From Chrysomallon squamiferum (lineage: Eukaryota > Mollusca > Gastropoda > Neomphalida > Peltospiridae): a stretch of 64,000 nucleotides of DNA. The stretch is taken from positions 11,045,904 through 11,109,903 of the forward strand of contig CM022672.1 in the NCBI GenBank assembly GCA_012295275.1, written 5' to 3'. Each line of letters begins with the position of its first letter. Position 1 is the stretch's first letter. Of the stretch, positions 14,700-28,591 are shown in pieces. The notes below the pieces were generated by a model. That model had not been told where the DNA came from. It did no database searches and worked only from the letters and a program-made list of their open reading frames with translations. Position numbers and translations under genes: made by a program.

Positions 14700-17600
14700 T
14701 TGTTGCCAATTGGTAAGAAGCTGCACCAGCAGCAACATCATTATGCTTGACACTAAATGTTTAATAAATGATGTAACAACAAATTTTAATAACAATAACA
14801 AACAAAAATAAACAATACTATCTAATTAAAAAAAGAAAAAAGAGATAAATAATGACAGAATGACATATCTGGCTATCTGAAAATATTACAGAAATGTGTT
14901 GAACAAAAAAAGAAAAAACAAAAAGAAAGAAAAAAGACCATAAAATTAAAACAATGAAAGCCCAACTAATTCACAAACCAAGTCCATGTAAGAGTAAAAT
15001 AAATTTGCTGGCTAAATGAAAGAATCAGTTGTATTATGTGCTAGTACTATATTGATTTTGTCAGCCACTACAACAAGGTGCAATCATGGATAATACATCT
15101 GGCACTGTTCCAGAATCAATGGATGCTGTGTGACTGGTATGTGGGTTTTTTCAAATATTCTTTTTATTATTATCTGGCTTCATCCCACACAATTGCAAAC
15201 GTCATCAACTGTTACAGATAATGAAATCAGACAGAAAAAGAAAACGCACTAACATTAAACAAAGATGTGAATAACCATTTTTGATAAAACAATGATTACA
15301 TTTGTTTTAAATTATCTTTTTCACTTCATTTTCTTTCTTAAAGTCAGCAGAAATTAATTTAGTGCAATTTGATTGTTATTTCTTGAAATTATTTCATTAT
15401 AAATTTTAACACTGATAATTTAAAGTATTCAACAAGATATGTCTGATTTCATAACATCAGAATGTCTGAAATTCAAATGTTTACTTTGCCAAAAAATAGT
15501 TTTTTTAATACTGAAACAGAAGTAAATGAAGTTCATGTATTTTAGGATTTCCAACTTGGCTGAACATAATCGATTAACATTATTCCATACCAAGTGTCAA
15601 AAGCAGTAGAAGTACAGTACAAATATTTAAAATCACATTTGTAACAAACCTATTTTAATTCATTCTTCAAAAATTACCATCATAAACGTAGTAATTAACA
15701 TTTATAAATAACATTCTACGGAAATATACAGAAAAATAAATATTAGTAACATACAATTCAGTTCAGGATATGGTACAGCATTATTCAAAAGATTTAATAT
15801 GAAAGACAGGTTGCATTATTTCATTTTGAAAGCATCTTTCATTACAGTATCTGTAATTGCACACAAACTTATTAACATTTCTTCAGAATGCTCACGGTTC
15901 AAGAAATAGCATCTGAGTTTTGCACATGCTTCCAAAGCCTGTTCAATAGAACACTGTATTGATTCAGTAGTCTTGGCACTGTCATCGTCATCATCATAGT
16001 CATTGTCATCATCGTCTTCATCATCATCATCATCATCTTTTGTTGTCTGGGCCATTTTTATTTCACTTACAATATCTTCGTCCGTTATTTCTGGGCAGAC
16101 TGGAATATCGTTGTCCAGACTGATATAGTCTTGCACAGTATCTTGTGTCAATCCAAGACAAATCAGCCTGGATAAAGGAATGTCAAAGTCATATTCTTCA
16201 AGCTTAATGTTTGGAATGTGAAATCCAGTATGGTGAAAGCAGCTCTTTATTGTGGTTGCCTTCACATTAGCCCAAGCCTCACACAGTAATTTCAATGCAT
16301 CTAACATAGTTAGGGATAACTCCTTTTTTGCTTCAAATGCCAAAATATTACGTAGGATTACTTGCTTTCTGTAGTAGACCTTTAAATTCTGAATGATTCC
16401 CCTATCCATTGGTTGGGTACTGTTAAGTGGCATAAACACCAGTTCAACAGCATCTAGACCAGTTATCCTGTGATGGGCAGGACAGTTATCAACTACAAGG
16501 ACTATTTTTCTTCATCATCATCATCATCATCTTTTGTTGTCTGGGCCATTTTTATTTCACTTACAATATCTTCGTCCGTTATTTCTGGGCAGACTGGAAT
16601 ATCGTTGTCCAGACTGATATAGTCTTGCACAGTATCTTGTGTCAATCCAAGACAAATCAGCCTGGATAAAGGAATGTCAAAGTCATATTCTTCAAGCTTA
16701 ATGTTTGGAATGTGAAATCCAGTATGGTGAAAGCAGCTCTTTATTGTGGTTACAATATCTTCAGACTGATATAGTCTTGCACAGTATCTTGTGTCAATCC
16801 AAGACAAATCAGCCTGGATAAAGGAATGTCAAAGTCATATTCTTCAAGCTTAATGTTTGGAATGTGAAATCCAGTATGGTGAAAGCAGCTCTTTATTGTG
16901 GTTGCCTTCACATTAGCCCAAGCCTCACACAGTAATTTCAATGCATCTAACATAGTTAGGGATAACTCCTTTTTTGCTTCAAATGCCAAAATATTACGTA
17001 GGATTACTTGCTTTCTGTAGTAGACCTTTAAATTCTGAATGATTCCCCTATCCATTGGTTGGGTACTGTTAAGTGGCATAAACACCAGTTCAACAGCATC
17101 TAGACCAGTTATCCTGTGATGGGCAGGACAGTTATCAACTACAAGGACTATTTTTCTTTTTTTGTCAGTCATTTGCTTGTCAATATTTTTCACCCACTTT
17201 GTGAAAATATCTGATGTCATCCAAGCATTTCTGCTTGCTAGGTACTGGGTGGGCAGTTTTTTATGTGTTTTTAAAACAACGTGGCTTTTCAAACTTCCCT
17301 ATAAAGGTAGTTTGTCAGTGCCTGACATATTGGCAGTCACAAGGACAGTTAGTCTTTCTTTGCTTTTTTCTCCTTCATGACAATCAACACCTCTAAACTG
17401 TAACATTTTATCAGGAAGGAGTCAATAAAATATTCCCATTTCATCTGCATTGTAGATGTTATCTGCATCATATTTACAAAGAATCTGTTGTATTCGCTTA
17501 TGCCATTCAAGCATTTCAGTGGGCTGTGCATCAGCTGCCTTTTTTTCACTACAAACCTTTCTAAATGTTATTCCATTTCTTTCCTTAAATTTGTCCAACC

Positions 17601-20600
17601 ACCCAGAGGAAGCCTTAAAATTTACATCATCAAACATCCTGGCAAATTCCTCTGCTTTTGAAAGTAATATTTGACCAGATATTGGTAGATTTCTATCCCT
17701 AGCATTTTTCATCCATTTCAAAGTTGCAGCCTCTATATTTTGAAACATTCCTGATCTCATGTTTTTACGTTTTGGACCAAATTTTAAATAACCTTCTTGA
17801 ATCAATTCTTTATTTTTAATCCATGTTGATAAAGTACTTGGAGGGATACTTTTTTCCTTTGCAATTTGTTTTTTAGTTTTTATGCCTGCCTCCATTTCCT
17901 TCAACACTTTGAATTTTGTTTCAATATTTTTTGTTTTCAACTTTCTTTTTCCACCTCTGCTGTCTGTCTCCAAACCAGCTATCCCTTCATTGTTGGGTTC
18001 TTCACCACATTCATTGGATAACATGAAATCAGAATTGTTATTGATAATTAATCTGGCTATCCCCCCATTATAGGGTCCTTTACCAGATTCCTTGGTCTTC
18101 AACAGATATGTTTCTGACATAATGTAATGACTAGTAGTATGTAAACATTAAACAACATTTAAATAGCAAACAGCATAATTGACATGATGTACTCATTTGA
18201 AATCAAAAACTAATTGCAATCAGTGAACTTTTTCTGTTAACTAACAACAATTCTTTGAAGACTGTGAGCAATTATGCATTAGGTAAAAAGCCTCTACAGA
18301 TAACAAAGGTAAGCTTTTTTCATCCTCTTAATCAATGGCCCACTGTTCCGTAATTCCAGCGCTTCGAGTTTTCAGAGGCTAATTTCTGTTAAATCAATAG
18401 TGTGGGGATGCAAAAAGGCTTTGAGAAAGTTTTGAAGGTTATTATATGTAGCTTATTTAATATATAAATATAAATCTAAATATATATATATATATATATA
18501 TATCAGAATTCTCGGACAGTGGTAACGTAATCGCCCTTTCGTACTACACTTCGCGTTACTTTTAACCCAAAGCGAATTCCTAATCTGACTTCTCTTTTGC
18601 AAATATCATTTGGAAGTATCTGTAAATTTTGCCGCCATATTGTTCGAAGATCACGTGACCGTGTTTGCAATCTGCTAGCGGATTTCGATTATATTATTAA
18701 CAAATCACTAAGGAAAAACAAATATTTTTATTGCTATTCTGTTATGCGGTCGAAAAACTAGCTTATGCTAAACTTCACCTAACTTTTAACCCATGGCGAT
18801 TTTTTTAAGTCGCCTTCTTCTTTCAAAATATCACTAGGCAGTGTCATAACATTTTGCCGCCATTTTGTCCAGCGATCACATGACCAGGCTTAAGCAGTCG
18901 ATAAATAAATTATAGACAAAAATAACATGTCAAAAATAATTCTGCCGACTTTTCCAGTTGCGTCGCTTATAGTCTTTCTTTGTTTCTCTACGAGCCTCAC
19001 TGGAATTTTTTATTGTCAGTAAACACAAACCTACTTCTGACGTAATTCAGTTAACTGACAGAGACTTTATGTCAACGACCGAGTTCTACTAATAATAACT
19101 AAGAGATCACAAAAAGGAGATCATGTGACCAACTGTACGTTTAGTTGTATGAATAGCTGCAAGCATACTGTTGTTATTAAATGCATTGTTTTACTGTTGC
19201 ATTTGTGAGACTGATACTTACCATAACAAACACACACCCTCTCATGCACATTTCTTGAAAAATATAAAACAGAACATGATCTTACAAATGCTAACATAAT
19301 AATATGGTCATGAGCAATACAAATTACACATATATTTCAATACTGGATAAAGAAAATTGGAAAACGTTTGAAGAAAGTTAATTTCACTTTCTACTGAATT
19401 TATATAGACATATTTCTGAAAAGAAATTAAAATAATTTCAAAATTTTAGAATTTTCTTTATTGAATTATAATGTGATATAACTTCTTTTATTCTTTTGTG
19501 CACAACAATGATGAAGTATTTTCAGTTCTGTATCCCATTTTCAATTAAGCATTTTTTTTTTTTTTTTTTTTTTGTTAGGCTTGGTCTTGGAACATTTACA
19601 AATGCCATAAAAAAGATAATGCTAATCCTTATGTAAAGTAATTAAAAATAAATATGTAGACTTCTCTTTCAATTAAATGCAAGCATACTGTTGTTGTTGT
19701 TATTAAATGAACAATGGAATTCATTACTAAATCAAAAATAATTACAAGGAATTTTTAATCTCTTCACCATCTAGCTGAGAACTGGCATCTGACGGTATAA
19801 CTAGATAGTATCATACTGGCTTGGTGTAAATGTGATATGATACATCAGAGATTCTAACTGCCAGAGCTGTCAAAACTCAAAACCACTGTAACAGTCACTA
19901 CAAATGGAAAAGTGATTAAAATAAAGGTGTAGGCTTTTGTTTCAAATGCAGACTTGTAGAATAATGGAATTTATTCATGGCAGAAAAGTAATTAAAGTAA
20001 GAAAGGAAGTGTTTTATTTACTAATGACCTCAAAATAATTTATTTACTGTTAATTGTTCTGGCACCAAGATAATGACAGAAAACAAAAATCTGTTATCAA
20101 TTCACAGGCTTTTGATTAGCAGTAATGGACTTTTTATGTGCACCATCCCACAAATGGCATAGTAACAATACAGTCTTTGTTGCACCATTCTGGAGCATTG
20201 GCTGCAATAAGAAATAGTCTGAAGTTCCGTCAAGAGGGATTGATCCAACAGTCCACACCATCATAAGTGGATTCTCTGGTACAGACCAACAATCTATTCC
20301 TACGGCAACAAAGTAAAGAACTGCTGTGAGATAAGGCTATGTTTTATTTACATTTTGCTATTTCCTGGTTTATGTACTTCACACTGGGTCACTGATTATA
20401 TTCATAAACGTACTAATGATCAATTAATAGTGATTTATGTTTGCCAAAGATTCAAGACAACACAGTCGTATATCATATTCTTGCCCTGAAGCTGGTTAAT
20501 GATCAGGATGTATTTACGACATAGTTACATACACATGTATATAAATCATTACTTAATAAGTAGGTCAAAATTTACAACAACAAAAACAACACACACTTTA

Positions 20601-23600
20601 TATATTATAAAATTAAATGTTTTACAACAGTGTAGAGTACTAAGCTGCATTATAAACAACTATAATTATTTAAAATATTTTAAGTAAAAAAAAAAAAAAA
20701 AGTAATAATAATAATAAAACTTTTAAATATAAATAAATAAAACATTAATGATTTATATATACAAAACATAAAAATATTTTTATATATCACATACAGATTA
20801 CTTGGTATCTCAGTTTCATGACAATAATTTCACATTCTAATTAATCATGTGTATAGGAACCAGTGTGTAAAACAGAAACCTGAAAACCAAACCACTAAGG
20901 ATATCTTCAATAAACATGTTAATAATTAAAGAAGCAATTTAAATTAAACCATGGAAGTAATTAACAAAATTCCTTGGAGATTTTTGGTGGCAAATTTTAA
21001 ATTTCTTTTATTTAAACTTCACGTTCAAGGATCAAGTGGTTTTAGAGGGTGAAAAAAGAATAATGTATATGATCTAAATTGATATAAATTACTCCCACTA
21101 AAATATTTAATAGCAGTATGGAGAGATTTCTGTGTAAATGTTAGAAATTAAGCCAAGCTCCTAGGAATCAGCAGGCGGAAAAGTCAAACATAATTGTACA
21201 CATTAGGGATAATATTGTTGTGTGGGTGTGTGTAAGGTAGAGATCAACTTGAAATGTATTACAGTGTGTATATTTGTGTCTGTGTGCACAAATAAAAGGT
21301 AATGAAAATAGGAAAATATGTTGTGTGAGCTTTTGTGAAATGTTTTAAGGTACAAATGAACCTGAGAAATGTTACACTGTGTGTGTGTGTGTGTGTGTGT
21401 GTGTGGACGGACATGGGAAAGAAAGGATGAAAATATTTGTCAAATTTGTTAAGGTACAGTTTAAAATACTTTAGTATTTTAATGTGCAATATATGTATAT
21501 GATTGTATATTATTATGTTATTTTCTGAAATCTTTCTGTTCAGATACAAAATCTGTATTAAGCTGGGGTATTTGTAGATAATCTTTGAAGCTATTTGGTA
21601 ATTGAAAACACATATTTAAATTAAATCAAAATAATGCCATTCAAATTTATATGTAATTTAAAACACAAATAGATTCACAATTTAAAATGTTTCCTCTCAA
21701 GTAATTTAACAATCTAAGACATGCTATGATCACAAGGTAAGCTTTATAGTCATATGACTGACCAAAGGTTGACAAGTCGTTAACCGGTGTGAAGATCAAA
21801 GTTCATAATTTATAATGTGACATTAGGCTGAGTTTAGTCTCTTGACTTCTGATAGCAATATATTTTTGATAATTTATAGCTGTCAGAGTAGATACAAATT
21901 TAAATCTATTAAATTTAAGTGTTAATTAGAATCTGAAATCAAAACTGCTTAATGAAAATAAATAAAATACACATTAGTAAATTAAATTTTAAAAAGTTTT
22001 GAAACCTTTGTGGTTTTTTTAATAACTTATTTTTAAATATAATATTTATTATTATTATTATTATTATTATGATTATGATTATTATTAAAAATGTCTCACA
22101 GTTATTCTAAGACAAAGATTTTACTGCTATTTCTTGAAAATATTTCATTGTAAATCTGAACATTGATAATTTAAACTGTCGGCAAAATATGTCTGATTTC
22201 ATGACATTTCTGAAATTCAAATATTTACATACATGGGAACAATTTCTCAACAGATAAAAAATTATGCACTTAGTGTAATATTCAGGAAACAATTCATATT
22301 TTGTATGAATTCAAAGCTTAACAATTTGGAAAACAAAAACCAACTACCCCATATTCAACATGGACAAATGCTTATCATTCAAGAAAGGTATCATCTGCTA
22401 CAATTTTGAAAAACTTACAACCTGTCAAAAGAACACATTTAAGTATACAAATGCCTAAAAATTCAGGTAATGTTTCAAAACTTCTATATACATAATAAAC
22501 TGGAAATGGTCTTTAAAAAATATATTTAACAGAAACGCTTAACTTTCAAGAAACTCTTCATGCTATCTAGAAACAAGAAACTCAAAACATTCTGCTAAGG
22601 ATTATTTTAACACAGACTTATTATCTAAAAGTTCAGCATGGTCCTGGACTGCAGCAATGTGGACACAGAGGAAACGGCTAACACACAAAACAATATAGGT
22701 ACACTCAATAATTAAGATGTGTCAGGCAATGGTTCAGGACCGAACAATCTCTGATGGATTCCACATTGGCACTGTAATTCAATTTGAGTGTTTTATTATT
22801 CAATGACTGTACATGATCGGTGTTGCTGCCAGCAGTATGGTGACAGCATCTAACTGAGACAATCAATAGAAAGGATGCTCTGAAGTACCATTCCAATTCT
22901 CCAGAAACTCAAAGTGGAAGTCACAAGTGTTAAATTTAACAGTATACTTGCATATTTGCATTAAGAAGTAGACGTTACATCATGGAAACTGGCAGTTTTG
23001 TTGGCTGTAAATAAGCCTGAAGGTTGAAAAGGTGATGCTGATGCCGTGACATGCCGCAGTGAAGCTGCATGATGCCACTGTTCTTTATTAGTGAAAAGTT
23101 CATTCAATCACCCAGTCACTTAACTCCAAAATCTCATTTGACAGCACTAAAATGACGTGCTATATGCTTTGAAGAACAAGTCATGTGTATCAAAAATATT
23201 TCCCACTCCAACTTGTTTTTGTTTTTTTTGACAACAGTTATCAAAGATTGCAATGTTGTGATATATACTTAAATTACTTTTTGAAAAGGTTTGCACATAG
23301 TATGCTCTTATTAAGTAGAACAAAACAACTGATACATTTATCTGCCTGTTATTTTCCTGTTTAAAAAGATGTTTACTATTATCATTTAAGCTCTTCTTAC
23401 ACTTTCATTTTAATTTAAAAAAATTTTAAAAACATTTTTTCATTTATATTCCATTAGATTTAAAAAAAATAATAATATATTAGTCACCAGATGAGTGCTG
23501 AACTTTATCTCTATTTTCATTTGATCATTAAATGTATAAAACTTTATGCTTATTTCTGTTTCATGCTGTTTTATTGTCTTTAAAATAATTGTTTGTCATA

Positions 23601-26387
23601 ATAATCTTGAACCAAATGTGTCAGTCTGATATGTGCTATTTTAAAGAGCAAACAAAGGAATAAAATACTTATCAATGGTGCCAAAAAAAACAACAAAAAA
23701 AAGTAATAATAAGAAGAAATAAATAAATAAATAAAACATAATAAAAATAAAATAAAAATAATAAAAACAAATATTATTAGTGTTTATTTAGAGAAAAAGA
23801 TAATAATAAAGATAAAAGTAAAATTATATTCTAACAATAAAAGTTAAAAATAACAACAATAAGTATGTAAATAAATAAATAAGCTATTTATTTTTAATAA
23901 TTATTATTACTATAATATGTTTATTAATTCTTATTGACTACTAAATATCAAACCACATCTGATTGGAAACCAATAATCAGCTAAATTATACAAGCATGGA
24001 AATTACACAAGGCAAACAATGTCACCAAGGACTGTAATTAACTTAATATAATTTGACAATGTATGGCTTCTAAATGTTCCGCTTGCATGAAGCCATGTGT
24101 TGGATTTCTACTGATGCTGGTAATTTCCAAGCAATGGCTTCCAAGCAGAAATATTAAAGTGCACATTTCAGATGATGCTTTTTAATGAAAATGTTCCAAA
24201 ATTGATTTATCAGGAAGCAGAAGAACAAAAACATTAAGAAAAAAAAAAAAATTAATGAACCCTTCCTTTAAGGATGATGTATTTTCAGGCAGTCCATCTA
24301 TCTTAAAAATTATATCCTTTTCAATGCAAAAAAAAAAAAAAAACCCATCTTTTTTAAATGGCTTCAGTGGTTTAATTTGTTTTCATTGTGTGCTTGTGAT
24401 CTCTTACTATGAATAAAACCTTTCTCATGAAACCAAAAGGAAATAAATAAATAATAACTATATATATATATATATATATATTTAATGATCTTTTTAATGC
24501 TGAGAACATGTTTTTTATTTCTTGTGCTTAAGTATGTTTTATTATCAATAAAAAGCTTTCAAATTTAAGAAAAAAAAAAAATTTAATGATATTTTTAATA
24601 TTAAAAACATTATGATTTTAGTTTATGCATATGTTGTTTGTATTATGGCAAAGATTCCTTCTGAATTTTTGCAAATAGTAATACAAAACTATTTTGATGA
24701 TAACCTTTTGTTATTTAACAAGGATAAGAAATGAATTTTGGACTTAATATTATAGTCTAAAGAGATTACTCATCTATTAAATGATAATTTAGTCAAATTA
24801 GTTGTTTTTTCTTCTACTTATAAATCCATGTTTAATTTAAAAAATAAAAATAAATAATTGAAAAAAAGAAAGAAAAACTTTGACAAAGTCTTTTAAACAT
24901 AGCCTCGTTATTTATAATTAAAACTAGATATCTATTTTCATAAATATTTTATGAATATCAGCTTTTCTTTTAGTAAATAAATTAATAGTTACACAATATT
25001 AAATTTTTATTTTTGTGCCGTGACATCGTCAGTAGAGGAATTTTTACCTATTAGCAGAAAGGAAGCTTTTATAGTATTCTTTCCATATACATCAATGTCT
25101 TTACCATGATCTTTTATAAATCAGTTTTGGAGCAGAAAAAGAAATAATTTTTTGATAAGACTGACAAGAATTGATCCTCTGAGATCTAGCAGGCCTCAGG
25201 CCTTCACTCTATGAATGAACTAGATCCAGTTTCTCCTAAAGCTATTCATTTCTTTATCATTTACATAACTGTATCCTATTACATCATATTAATAATAACT
25301 ATGCTAACTGGGTAAAGGTCAAAGTACTAATATTGACCTTTGATTCACTCTGCAATGAAACTAAAAACCCTTATCCTTAATTTTATTTTTTAACAGCTGG
25401 AGTCCCATAACCCAATGAGTGGTCGTTTAATGCAGGTTTCAAAGTACAACACATTTTCAATTGATTTTTCCTTTTTTACTGACAAAGATATATTTTCACT
25501 AGCTTCAGAAGAATGTCTGTCTGTGTGTAAAATCAAACTGCTTATGTCACTGTACACCCAATAATTTAAATACATTTCCTTTTTGGTTGATTGTTCCTCT
25601 TTTTAGAAAGACCAGAATGAGGAAAAATTATTTTTATTTTTTAAATATGTAGAAACAGTCTTTCTTTATCACACACACACACACACACACACACACCTGT
25701 ATTTACATATCAATATGTAAAAATAAAAAATAAAAAATGAAAGCCATTTTATTCAATAAAAAACAACACCAAATTGTTTTTTAAAAATACAACCATCACA
25801 AACTCTAGACTATGTCCTCAAAAATATATATCTGAACAATAAATGAACAAAATAAAAATAAATAAATAAATAAATTATAATAATAATTAAACAAAAAGAA
25901 ATTTGAAAATGCATAACATGTATATTCAGTCGATCCCAATCAGGACAGCATTTATAAGTAATGAAATATTTAACCGACATTCACTAAGAGATGATTTTCA
26001 TGAAAAATGTCAGTACAGATTTTCCTACAAGACTCTCTAAGTAATTAATAATAAATGTCACATTTTTCTGGAAGCTATATACATGTAGAACAAAAGAAAT
26101 GCTGCTGTGTCATCTTACGTTGTCAGCTGTAAATAATTTTCAGTGCTTTTTTTTAAAAATATACATTTTTAAAATAACATTTATGCTCTTGTAGATAAGT
26201 GATGCGTGTTATATGAATTTAAAATTAAATGTTTGATGCATTTTCACATTGTTTTATTTATTTTCTAAATTTTATTTTTTTATTCATTTTCTGATTTTTG
26301 GTGAATGTATAAAATAAATATGAATTATTTTTGTGCTTATTACAAGAAAAAAAAAAAAAATAATAATAATAATAATAAAATTAAAAA

Positions 26388-26426
<39 letters not shown>

Positions 26427-27135
26427 AAATGCTCTTCATGAAAAAAAAAAAGAATATAATTTCAGACATTACATTTTTCTAGAAAACATCTATTCCATGT
26501 TCACAGAAATTTTCTATTTTGGACCATGTCCAAAGATTCTATGAGGACTCTCTGACATCTGCTCATACAACTTCTGCTGTTATGGCTACCATTACATACT
26601 TATCAACCAGCGATAATTGGTCACTTCCCAAAAGACCTGAACAAAAATGAATTTACTATCTGAAAATTCTGTATGCATCTCCATAAAAATCTCTTCGTTA
26701 GTTTGGCTATTTAAAATGAAGTTCAAATAAGTTATAGAGTTATATGAATAAAAATGGCAAGGCTTCAATTCATTATTGTTATGGTTAAACTATTCTGAAT
26801 TTGCAATTGTTTATGATAAGGATATTCATCTAGGAAAGAATAAGAAATGAGAAAAGAATGAGTATCTTGATAGTAACAAAGAACTATACCCATACCCATA
26901 CACGGTAGAAGTTTAAACTTTACAAGAGATAGCATCCTCACTATATCAGACAAAATGTTCAAAATAAAATGCTTCTTTGCAAAGAAAAGAACAAAAATAT
27001 ATCATTTTGTAAAAAGTAATTACAAGTATGCCCCAAAGTTCAATGGATTCCCCACTTCTTACTCACACACACATACACACACATATTAAATACAGAAAAC
27101 AATATACAAACATGAATATACATCAAGAACCACAG

Positions 27136-27168
<33 letters not shown>

Positions 27169-28555
27169 ATTAATACATAATCCATACACACCCACACACT
27201 GATATAAATAATGCATACTAAATAAACATAAATAAAATAAAGGTATCTCTGTTCTCTGAGGTGTGTTTTTAAAAGTAAACTAAGATGAGAAAACACAAAT
27301 GGCGTAACAGGTTGACATGTAAACTGTATCCTGTGTGTGCAGTGAACAGAGAATATTTGCATGTAAATCCATCAATACAGTTGCACTTATGATGAAAAAA
27401 AGCTTGGGTCGTTATTATTATCATTCCTTTTTTTAAATAATAGAACAATGTAAATTAAAATCTGTGTATTAAAATAAGGCTTATTTTCTGCTTCTCTTTC
27501 ATTATTTAAAGTATTTTATTAATAATTATTATTACCAAAAAACAATGAATCCTAGAAATGTTTTTTTTTTTTTTTTTTTTTTTTTTTAACTAATAAGACT
27601 TATTAAACAATTATTTTCATTCCATTTTTAATACATCTAAAAAAGAGTATTTTTATTATATTAATTTTTTTAATAATTTATTATTACTGTTGTTGCAATT
27701 TATCTTCCTTCTTTCAGTCAGTTTATGGACTACATGTCAAGGCCAACAGTGACAAGAAATAAATAACAAAAGAAAAAGAAAACAAACAGAAATGAATATA
27801 CACAAAATTTTTTTAAATAATAAAACATAAATTCATATTGATCAAAGTACTTGAATAACCCTTGATAGCTTCCAGGAAGAGAACTTTACATGGATAACAT
27901 CAGTTATTCCCAAGTGATGTTATATGTGCATGTATATTTTTACATGTTCAAAGGAATTTTGCTAACACAATTGTGTATTGATAAACTTCAAACAACACAC
28001 AAGCTTTGTTCTCCCATCCTCAAACAATGTTAGCTTTTTTTCCAAGCTAATACTGTATTAAATAAATGTAAAAATATTTACTTGCACTTTAAAATAACAC
28101 TTGCATTTGTACAGGCATAGGGACATGTACACCCAAGCAATAACATGAAGAAAAAATTTAACCATCTTTTTTTTTTTTTTTTTAAATGTTTCAAAAGTAA
28201 TGGCAGATTCAGCCAGTTAAATCTGAAATCACAAACTAAACACATTTATATTATATGATTATGTGGTATTTTTAGTTTGAGTTATTTGTGTATATGTATG
28301 TGTTTATGAGTATCTTTGTGTTTATCTCTAATTAGATTCAAATTAAAAAAAATAATAAAAAAATAAAAATAAAAATATTCAAAGATGCTGATCTGAACAT
28401 ATCTTCATAATTTCTATTATTATGCACTGTATATAACATTTCTAAAATTACATTTTAAATTTATTTTCACACACACACACACACACACACAGTTTCAACT
28501 TTTTATTTTAGAAAAAAAGCATAGTCTGCTTGAAATATACTGTAACAACCATTAC

Positions 28556-28591
<36 letters not shown>

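Larger units (their letters stand above)
15816..18120 (-). pseudogene. Degenerate pogo/Tigger-family transposase (TIGD4-like) with internal duplications
   Basis: Reading on the minus strand from the ATG at 18120: a basic psq-type helix-turn-helix at about residues 57-105 (KQIAKEKSIPPSTLSTWIKN), a CENP-B-type HTH to about 180 (NGITFRK near its end), then a DDE integrase core. The catalytic aspartates appear in YNADEMG, VVDNCPAHH and PMDRGIIQN. The frame is broken by an in-frame TGA right after NADEMGIFY and by a TAG about 46 codons later. The C-terminal half is present in nested extra copies, one of them frame-shifted, so no intact transposase remains. Family knowledge: Tigger elements are cut-and-paste DNA transposons inserting at TA. 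Terminal inverted repeats were not found. It lies in MARCHF5 intron 4 in sense orientation. Confidence 0.92.

Noticed and set aside
15816-18120. An intact Tigger transposase or domesticated full-length gene
   Set aside because: Two in-frame stops, duplicated and frame-shifted C-terminal segments, and no identified terminal inverted repeats.
18503-18545. cagaattctcggacagtgg as a Tigger terminal repeat
   Set aside because: It begins like a transposon end, but I found no matching inverted copy on the other side of the transposase.
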